A DNA stretch of 64,000 nucleotides from JAENVU01 sp046598395. Its GTDB lineage: Bacteria > Actinomycetota > Acidimicrobiia > IMCC26256 > JAENVU01. Under the pieces are notes generated by a model. That model saw only the letters and a list, made by a program, of their open reading frames with translations. It was not told where the DNA came from and made no database searches. This document shows positions 58,539 to 64,000 of the stretch, one piece after another. Location: NCBI GenBank assembly GCA_046598395.1, contig JBKJIQ010000009.1:1-64000 (forward strand), written 5' to 3'. Made by a program: the position numbers and the translations under genes. Every line of letters begins with the position of its first letter. Within the stretch, counting starts at the first letter, position 1.

Positions 58539-59105
58539 TCAGTCCCGAGCGGACCGGGCGGGTCTCGACGAGACCCGCTGACTCGCGCTCGGTGGTGCTC
58601 CGGGGATCGACGTGACGGACCCCTGCCTTGCGCACACGAGCTCATTGAGCACGGTGCGCGTCCGTCCGCCGAGTTGCCGGATCAATGCGATCGCGAGCTT
58701 GGGAACGCTCTCGATCAGGACGTGAAATGCCGTGGCGGACATCACCCGCACGACCATGGGAGTTTGCGCGACCACGGTCATCGGATGCAGCGCACCATCG
58801 AGGGCTTCGGGACCGCCAAGCACGGCCCCTGGTCCGACCACGAAGGCGCTGTGCCCGCCTGCCTCGGCACCCGCATACCCGTCGAGCACGATCGTGACCT
58901 CTGCGGCGACCGTGCCGGCTGCCACGATGCCCTGGCCCACCGCCACCCGTCGCTCGATGCTCGACCGCGCCACACTCGCCAGATCCGCCGAGGAACAACT
59001 GCTGAACAACGAAACGGATCGCAACTGACGCTCGGTCAGATCATCGGTGAGTTCTCGAATGGACCTTGCGCCCCGGGTCGGTGTCACGCCAACATAAGAC
59101 ACCAT
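58539..59105 (-). CDS. Cyclic-nucleotide-binding domain protein without effector domain
   Basis: A 188-aa protein. Residues 20-130 have the CRP-type nucleotide-binding beta-roll: LFSSCSSADLASVARSSIER, GQGIVAAGTVAAEVTIVLDG, and GPGAVLGGPEALDGALHP. The phosphate-binding cassette is weakly conserved. A helix follows (SATAFHVLIESVPKLAIALI), but no DNA-binding helix-turn-helix is present, unlike CRP/FNR. The C-terminal tail is Ser/Arg-rich and includes a perfect 10-bp DNA stem. It could be a sensor subunit or an adaptor. Its gene is divergent from the BTAD/AAA regulator with only 76 nt between the starts, suggesting joint function. Confidence 0.72.
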   Translation of the reverse strand: MVSYVGVTPTRGARSIRELTDDLTERQLRSVSLFSSCSSADLASVARSSIERRVAVGQGIVAAGTVAAEVTIVLDGYAGAEAGGHSAFVVGPGAVLGGPEALDGALHPMTVVAQTPMVVRVMSATAFHVLIESVPKLAIALIRQLGGRTRTVLNELVCARQGSVTSIPGAPPSASQRVSSRPARSARD

Positions 59106-59181
59106 CCCAATTAACTGGACGCTAACTGGCGTGACCGCGATCGCGGCTGGGTCGGGTAACACTCAAAAGGGGCAGTGTTTC

Positions 59182-62100
59182 TTGGAGTTTCGCGTCCTCG
59201 GACCGCTCGAAATCGTGCACGATGGCTCCCCCGTGATCGTCTCGCGGCATCGGTGCCAGGCGCTCGTTGCACTCCTGGTGTCCCGGTACCCCCACGCGAT
59301 GACGCCCGATGCGGTCGCGGAGGGACTCTGGCCCGAGGTTGATCCGGCAAAGTCGATCAACTCGGCACGCGTCCACGCCCGCTACCTACGTAAGGCGTTG
59401 GAGGCAGTGACCACCGACGTGCCGATCACTGCGGGTCGATACGCCATCACCGTGGCACGGGACCAGATCGACGCGACCCGCTTCGAGGATCTGAGCGTGG
59501 CCGCCCACGCCGCGGCCGCCGCCGGCGATCCCCATCGAGCGACTTCTCTGTTCGCAGCTTCGCTCGCGGGGTGGCGGGGGGAGCCGTATGGCGAGTTTCC
59601 CGAGGTCCAGGCGCTCCGCAGTGAGAGTGCGCGGCTCCGGCGGATCCGGATCGACACCGTGGAGGCATACGCGAGCTCACTGCTCGACGACGACAGTCCG
59701 GATGAGGCCTGCCGACTGCTGCATCCAGTCCTTGAGGACAACCTCGCCCATGAAACCCTCGCCGCGCGCCTCATGCTCGCCCTCTACCGCACGGGTCGTC
59801 CATCGGAGGCCCTCGCGGTGCTCGGTCGGGTGAAGGAGGCCCTCGCCGAGAGCGGGCTGGTCCCGAGCTATCACTTGACCCGGCTCGCGAACGCGATCGT
59901 GACCCGCGACGAATCCCTCGATCCGGTCGGGCACCGCGAGCCTGCGATCCGTGCCACGTTCCAACCGCGGCGACGGTCGGAGTTCATTGGCCGGGCCGAC
60001 GAACTCCAGGCTTTGAACACGGCGTGGGACCGCGCCACCGCCGGAGCCCCCCAGCTGGTCATCGTCAGTGGCGTCACCGGCGTGGGAAAGTCCGCGCTGG
60101 TGCATCGCTTCATCGACGATGTCCGCTCGAACGGCGGCACCGTGACGGTCGGCCGCTGTGAGCCGGATCCGGGTGAGAACTTCGAGCCCTTCCCCGATCT
60201 CGTTCGCACTGTCCTCGCGACCACGCCGCCGACCCATAGCGAACCGAACGTGCTTCGAGAACTCGTGCGGTTGGCCCCGGACCTTTCCGAGACCTTGCCA
60301 CCGGCCGGACCCGAGCCCGAACCCGCGGCGGGTCGCCAACGGTTCTTCGGCGCAGTGGCCACCGTCTTGGCCATGCCCCACACCCCTCGGTTGATCGTGA
60401 TCGAGAATCTCCATTGGGTTCGACCCGATGCGCTCAGCATGCTGCGCCACCTGATTCGAGCGGCGTCGGGTCAGATCATGGTCGTGTGCACCTATCGCGA
60501 TCGTCGATTGCAGCGCCGGCCACCGGCGGAAAATATGGTCTTGACCGGCCGTCTCGCCCATCCAGACCTCCAACTCGATCTCGCCCCGATGAACCACCAC
60601 GAGGTCGCGGCCATGGTCGACTCGCTGGCACCAGTCGAGTTGCGCGCGTCGTGGATTGGCCAACTCGACGGACTGGTCGCGGTGAGTCGCGGCAACCCGC
60701 TCGCGATTCGCGAGGTACTCCGCCAACTCGAACGCGATCCAGACGCGCCCGTGGCCGACTTGGCGCCCGAAGGCATGATCGGCCTCGTCGCCCAAAGGCT
60801 CAAGAACCTCGATGAAACGACGCAGGCGGTGCTGCAGATCGCGGCCGTCATGGGCCACCAGTTCTCGCTCGAACCGGTTGCCACCGCCGCGGGCATTCCC
60901 GAATCCGTTTGCCTGGCGGCGCTGGAACTTGCCATGGAAGACGAAATCATCATCGATGCCAACGCAGTCGACGACTTCGAGTTCGCTCATCCGCTCTACC
61001 GGAACGCGGTCTACAAGAACCTGTCGGCCAGCCGACGCGCGCGGGCCCACGGTGTGATCGGTGAGGCTCTCGCCGCCTCCTTCGACCGCGACGGCGCCGG
61101 CGGCGGATGGGCCGAAGTTGCGCGCCATCTCGTCGCGGCCGGACCCGCGGTCGATCGTGCCACCACCGCCCGCATCACCCAACGCGCCGGCGCCGACGCG
61201 GCGAAGCGATACGCCCACACTGACGCAGCGGCCTGGTACCGCCACGCGGTCGAGTCCGCGCTCACGGCGACCTGGTCAGCCCACGAGATCGCCCGTCTGC
61301 GCCTCGCGCTCGGCGTCGAACTCGAACTCTCCGGTGAGCTCAAGAGCGCTCGCACCGAATATTTCCTCGCCGCCGATACCGCGCGGACCATCGGCGATTC
61401 GGCGCTGCTCATTGATGCCGCGGTGGCCGCGACCCCGCGCTACATGCTCCTGGATCAAGATTTCGCGGTGCGGATTGCCGAGCTCGCCGACGAAGCGCTC
61501 GGACTTCTCCCCCCGAATGACCCGGCACGCGTCCAACTGATTCGGAGCGCGGCATACGCGCGGTTTCCCTTCAACCCAGATTGTGCTGACGGGTTCGCGC
61601 GCGAAGCGGAGCGCCTGTCACGCCGCACCTCGGATCCGGAGACTCGAAGTTTGGCACTCGGACTCAAGTATCTCGTCCACTGCAACGACGACGAGCAACG
61701 CCTGACACTCAGTCGCGAGTTGCTGCGCCACGCCCGTAACCACAACCTGACCGGTCACATAGGCGAAGCATCCCGACGGTTTCTGATCGACCAACTGATC
61801 CACGGAAACCCCGACGAGTTCGAGACCGAACTCGTCGCACTGCACCAACTCTCCCAGTCGACGTTGGACCCCTTCGACCAATACTGGGTGGCCGCACTCA
61901 CTGCGACGCGCGCGCTCATGCAATCAGCGTCGGCCACGACCCAAGAACTCATCGACGCAGCTGCGCTCCTCGGACGTCAACTCCAAGTGTTCGAAACGAG
62001 CGGGCTCCAGATGCTCCAACTTTTCGCGCTCCGCTACCAGCAAGGTCGAGCCCGAGAGGTCACCACCGGACTCTCCGACGGGGTAACGGACAAGCCGGCG

Positions 62101-62523
62101 GTCGTCGCGGGAACGAGCCTGTTGGCCCTGGCCTTCGCCGAAGCCGGCCGAGTGGTTCCGGCCCGCCGGGCCCTGGACCGAGTCGTCGATCACCACGACA
62201 TCAACCTCCCTCGGGATAACTTCTGGCTCGGAGGAGTCGCGCTGTTCAGTGGTGTTGCCGCCCTATGCGGAAGCCCACAGCAGCGACAGGTCCTGCGGCG
62301 CGGCCTCGCGCCCCGCGCCGATCGCTTTTGCGTGTTCGGCGCCGGCGGAGCGGTCTTCGGGTGTGGGCATCACTGGCTGGCGAGGATGGCGACCGCGGAC
62401 GGCAACACCACGGATGCGCGCGACCACCTGGCGCAGGCCGCGCGAATCTGCGACGATGCCGGAGCGTATTTCTGGGCCGAGCGCGCTCGTAGCGAGGCCA
62501 TGGAGACGCGGGGCGAAAAATAG
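59182..62523 (+). CDS. Large BTAD/AAA-type transcriptional regulator
   Basis: A 1113-aa protein. Residues 1-95 resemble the OmpR-like DNA-binding domain of SARP regulators (FRVLGPLEIVHDGSPVIVSR, then VDPAKSINSARVHARYLRKAL). A BTAD domain occupies about 100-245, with LHPVLEDNLAHETLAARLMLALYRTGR. An AAA/NTPase follows (GVTGVGKSALVHRFIDD Walker A, LIVIENLHWVRPDAL Walker B). The long C-terminal part is a helical repeat array. It lacks a C-terminal LuxR helix-turn-helix. The TTG start at 59182 is preferred because it gives the family start EFRVLGPLE and follows AAAAGGGG; a GTG at 59131 would add 17 residues. It probably controls neighbouring genes with ATP-dependent assembly. Confidence 0.85.
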   Translation: MEFRVLGPLEIVHDGSPVIVSRHRCQALVALLVSRYPHAMTPDAVAEGLWPEVDPAKSINSARVHARYLRKALEAVTTDVPITAGRYAITVARDQIDATRFEDLSVAAHAAAAAGDPHRATSLFAASLAGWRGEPYGEFPEVQALRSESARLRRIRIDTVEAYASSLLDDDSPDEACRLLHPVLEDNLAHETLAARLMLALYRTGRPSEALAVLGRVKEALAESGLVPSYHLTRLANAIVTRDESLDPVGHREPAIRATFQPRRRSEFIGRADELQALNTAWDRATAGAPQLVIVSGVTGVGKSALVHRFIDDVRSNGGTVTVGRCEPDPGENFEPFPDLVRTVLATTPPTHSEPNVLRELVRLAPDLSETLPPAGPEPEPAAGRQRFFGAVATVLAMPHTPRLIVIENLHWVRPDALSMLRHLIRAASGQIMVVCTYRDRRLQRRPPAENMVLTGRLAHPDLQLDLAPMNHHEVAAMVDSLAPVELRASWIGQLDGLVAVSRGNPLAIREVLRQLERDPDAPVADLAPEGMIGLVAQRLKNLDETTQAVLQIAAVMGHQFSLEPVATAAGIPESVCLAALELAMEDEIIIDANAVDDFEFAHPLYRNAVYKNLSASRRARAHGVIGEALAASFDRDGAGGGWAEVARHLVAAGPAVDRATTARITQRAGADAAKRYAHTDAAAWYRHAVESALTATWSAHEIARLRLALGVELELSGELKSARTEYFLAADTARTIGDSALLIDAAVAATPRYMLLDQDFAVRIAELADEALGLLPPNDPARVQLIRSAAYARFPFNPDCADGFAREAERLSRRTSDPETRSLALGLKYLVHCNDDEQRLTLSRELLRHARNHNLTGHIGEASRRFLIDQLIHGNPDEFETELVALHQLSQSTLDPFDQYWVAALTATRALMQSASATTQELIDAAALLGRQLQVFETSGLQMLQLFALRYQQGRAREVTTGLSDGVTDKPAVVAGTSLLALAFAEAGRVVPARRALDRVVDHHDINLPRDNFWLGGVALFSGVAALCGSPQQRQVLRRGLAPRADRFCVFGAGGAVFGCGHHWLARMATADGNTTDARDHLAQAARICDDAGAYFWAERARSEAMETRGEK

Positions 62524-62532
62524 ACAATCAGC

Positions 62533-62552
62533 AGACCTCGGTACCGAGGTCT
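62533..62552. promoter_or_regulatory. Perfect 20-bp palindrome, likely operator
   Basis: The half-site AGACCTCGGT is followed without spacer by its exact reverse complement. It lies between the BTAD regulator stop (62523) and the ribosome site GGAGGAGGACC of the next gene. A spacerless 20-bp palindrome fits binding by a homodimer better than an RNA hairpin. Confidence 0.55.
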
Positions 62553-62569
62553 CGGCAGGAGGAGGACCG

Positions 62570-62932
62570 ATGGTAGCCAGCATGCAACTTCCCCAGGAGG
62601 CCGCTCGCCTTTGGGGCAACGCGCTCACCCGACAACGCATCATCGATATGCATGCGAGGGACCTTCCGCTGCTCGACATGGTGCGCGAGCTCGGGCTCAC
62701 ACCCGCACTGGAGGCCGACGGGCTCCGCGACGTCATCGAGAGGTTGAGTCCTGGCGAGGTCCAGGCCATCCGAGATGTCTTCGTCGCCGAAGCACAGAAG
62801 GTCGGGGACCACAGCGGGGCCAACTTCCCCGTCGACTGCCAGATCAAGGGCACCGTCGCCGGCGTCTTCGTGACGACGATCCCAGCGCGAGACGCCAACG
62901 TCACACCCATCGTCCGCATCGACAGCGCGTAG
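62570..62932 (+). CDS. Protein of unknown function (120 aa)
   Basis: A small soluble protein with a helical first part (LPQEAARLWGNALTRQRIID, then LPLLDMVRELGLTPALEADG) and a beta-rich second part (CQIKGTVAGVFVTTIPARD). No motif is recognised. GGAGGAGGACCG precedes the ATG, a very strong ribosome site, so translation is likely. It is placed behind the palindromic operator and after the BTAD regulator, making it a possible target or partner of that regulator. MQLPQEA at 62582 is an alternative start. Confidence 0.65.
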   Translation: MVASMQLPQEAARLWGNALTRQRIIDMHARDLPLLDMVRELGLTPALEADGLRDVIERLSPGEVQAIRDVFVAEAQKVGDHSGANFPVDCQIKGTVAGVFVTTIPARDANVTPIVRIDSA

Positions 62933-62982
62933 GGCCAACGGCCGAAACCGCGCACATCTGCTTGCTTCCGGAGACCGCACCC

Positions 62983-64000
62983 ATGTCCCGCATCCGCCGC
63001 TTGGGCCCTGTGCTGCTCGTGAGCGTTGTGCTCGCCCTGACCTCATGCTCGTCGTCCGCCCCGAAACCGGTGGCGAAGGTGGCCGAACCCGCCGTGGTGA
63101 AGTACTCGCCGCCGAAGTGCGCCGAGACCCGTCCTGGTCCCCCGGAGGTCGTCTCGCTCTCCTCGGTCCAGCACGACTACGTGATGACATCGTTCGACGG
63201 CGCGCAGATTCGGCTGCACTGGTTCCCACTCGATCACCAGGCACCCACAGTCCTCATGGGGCCGGGCTGGAGTGAAGCGGGCGCAACCGAGAAGAGCGGG
63301 GCGAGTTTGTTCGGCGACGCTCCGATCCAGACGCTCCAGGCCGAGGGGTATCACGTGCTCACCTGGGATCCGCGCGGGTTCGGACAGTCGACCGGCACCA
63401 TCACCGTCAATAGCGCGGAGGCCGAAGGGCGCGACGTCCAAGGCATCATCGATTGGATCGCCACCCAACCGAATGTGCTCCTCGATCACGCCGCCGACCC
63501 CCGGGTCGGGATGGTCGGCGTCTCCTACGGTGGAGGTATCCAACTCGTGACCGCGGCCATCGACTGTCGGGTCGACGCGATTGTGCCCAATGTTGCCTGG
63601 CACTCCCTCGCCACCAGCCTCAACAAAGCCAACACCGTGAAGATCGGCTGGTCGGACATCCTGTATTCGGCCGCGGCGAGCCGACAGCTCGATCCGCATA
63701 TCACGTCGTCCTACAACGCCGGCACCGCGACCGGGTTGATCTCACCCGAGGATCGAGCGTGGTTCAGGTCGCGCGGACCGGGTGACCTCGTGGGGAAAAT
63801 CAAGATCCCGACCCTGTTCGTCCACGGCACCGTCGACACGCTGTTCACCCTCGACGAAGCGGTGACCAATTATCGGATCCTGCGCAAGCACGGGGTGCCG
63901 ACCGCGATGCTCTGGTACTGCGGCGGTCACGGCGTGTGCTTGACCGATGCCGGCGATACGAAGCGTGCCCAGACCGCAACGAACCTGTGGCTCAAGCGCT
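62983..64000 (+). CDS. Lipoprotein alpha/beta-hydrolase (X-Pro peptidase-like), partial
   Basis: The frame runs off the right edge after 339 codons. It begins MSRIRRLGPVLLVSVVLALT followed by SCSSS, a lipoprotein signal with lipobox LTSC, so the protein is exported and lipid-anchored. The mature part is an alpha/beta hydrolase: LMGPGWSEAG near strand 3, LTWDPRGFGQSTG with the oxyanion turn, and the nucleophile elbow VGVSYGGGIQ. TLFVHGTVDTLFTLDEA and WYCGGHGVCL supply the catalytic Asp and His. The spacing resembles the CocE/X-Pro dipeptidyl peptidase (S15) catalytic domain. The C-terminus lies outside the window. Confidence 0.8.
   Translation, partial: MSRIRRLGPVLLVSVVLALTSCSSSAPKPVAKVAEPAVVKYSPPKCAETRPGPPEVVSLSSVQHDYVMTSFDGAQIRLHWFPLDHQAPTVLMGPGWSEAGATEKSGASLFGDAPIQTLQAEGYHVLTWDPRGFGQSTGTITVNSAEAEGRDVQGIIDWIATQPNVLLDHAADPRVGMVGVSYGGGIQLVTAAIDCRVDAIVPNVAWHSLATSLNKANTVKIGWSDILYSAAASRQLDPHITSSYNAGTATGLISPEDRAWFRSRGPGDLVGKIKIPTLFVHGTVDTLFTLDEAVTNYRILRKHGVPTAMLWYCGGHGVCLTDAGDTKRAQTATNLWLKR

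Noticed and set aside
59677..61245. A 522-codon open frame opposite the BTAD/AAA regulator
   Set aside because: It has no start signal, no domain, and the composition of an antisense shadow.
1..64000. tRNA, rRNA, CRISPR arrays, insertion sequences, prophage genes
   Set aside because: No cloverleaf with a TTCGA-type arm and matching acceptor stem, rRNA core sequence, regularly spaced repeat set, transposase or phage structural gene was seen by reading. A dedicated scan would be needed to exclude a tRNA completely.

Overview
The window is 64 kb of GC-rich bacterial chromosome, densely packed with genes on both strands. The gene content points to an actinobacterium, probably of the Acidimicrobiia or a neighbouring lineage. 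Supporting signs are a DUF222/HNH (13E12-type) protein, DUF1918 and DUF5317 proteins, a BTAD-type regulator, a class E sortase, menaquinone as the quinone, and many start codons that look leaderless (a TAnnnT box 6-8 nt upstream and no Shine-Dalgarno). This placement is inferred from family content; no rRNA or tRNA was seen. There is no prophage, insertion sequence or CRISPR array.

Layout, left half. 1-1.4 kb: the edge of a minus-strand gene, about 590 nt without a convincing gene, then a ribbon-helix-helix antitoxin and DUF5615 PIN-like toxin pair. 1.4-6.8 kb: an MMPL exporter, aconitase and a HutC-type GntR regulator. 6.9-9.7 kb: a sulfonate/nitrate/taurine-type ABC importer with a strong operator palindrome on its promoter. 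9.8-11.9 kb: a diguanylate cyclase. 11.9-19.1 kb: one minus-strand run holding a complete System I cytochrome c maturation set (ccmA to ccmI, including a tiny ccmD) ending in a cyclophilin. 19.3-26.1 kb: a class E sortase, a sugar-nucleotide epimerase, a two-component system and three glycosyltransferase-type genes.

26.2-35.2 kb is a menaquinone cluster containing menG, menF, menD, menH, menC, menA, menB and menE. It is headed by a MerR-type regulator gene, and a 16-nt site in front of that regulator recurs between menB and menE, suggesting one regulator ties them together. 35.2-39 kb holds enoyl-CoA hydratase, a 72-aa biotin carrier, a DoxX-like membrane protein, an orphan Tat signal peptide and an acyl-CoA carboxylase beta subunit.

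Right half. 39-42.6 kb: an SDR, a P-loop remnant, an HNH protein with an SOS-box-like operator and a methyltransferase. 42.6-49 kb is a signalling stretch: a hydrolase-nucleotide cyclase fusion, two membrane HD-domain proteins (one degenerate, one lacking the GYP loop), and upstream of them a 28-aa peptide gene behind a leader that can form mutually exclusive stems. 49-52.6 kb is eroded: a divergent dihydropteroate synthase-like gene, a deleted dipeptidase and an N-truncated EEP nuclease. 52.6-58.5 kb: two short metabolic operons (dehydrogenase, aldo-keto reductase, TetR and a DUF protein; aminoglycoside-phosphotransferase-like kinase and SDR), with strong stem-loops between the convergent pairs. 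58.5-64 kb: a cyclic-nucleotide-binding protein divergent from a giant BTAD/AAA regulator, a small unknown protein behind a perfect 20-bp palindrome, and a lipoprotein hydrolase that runs off the right edge.
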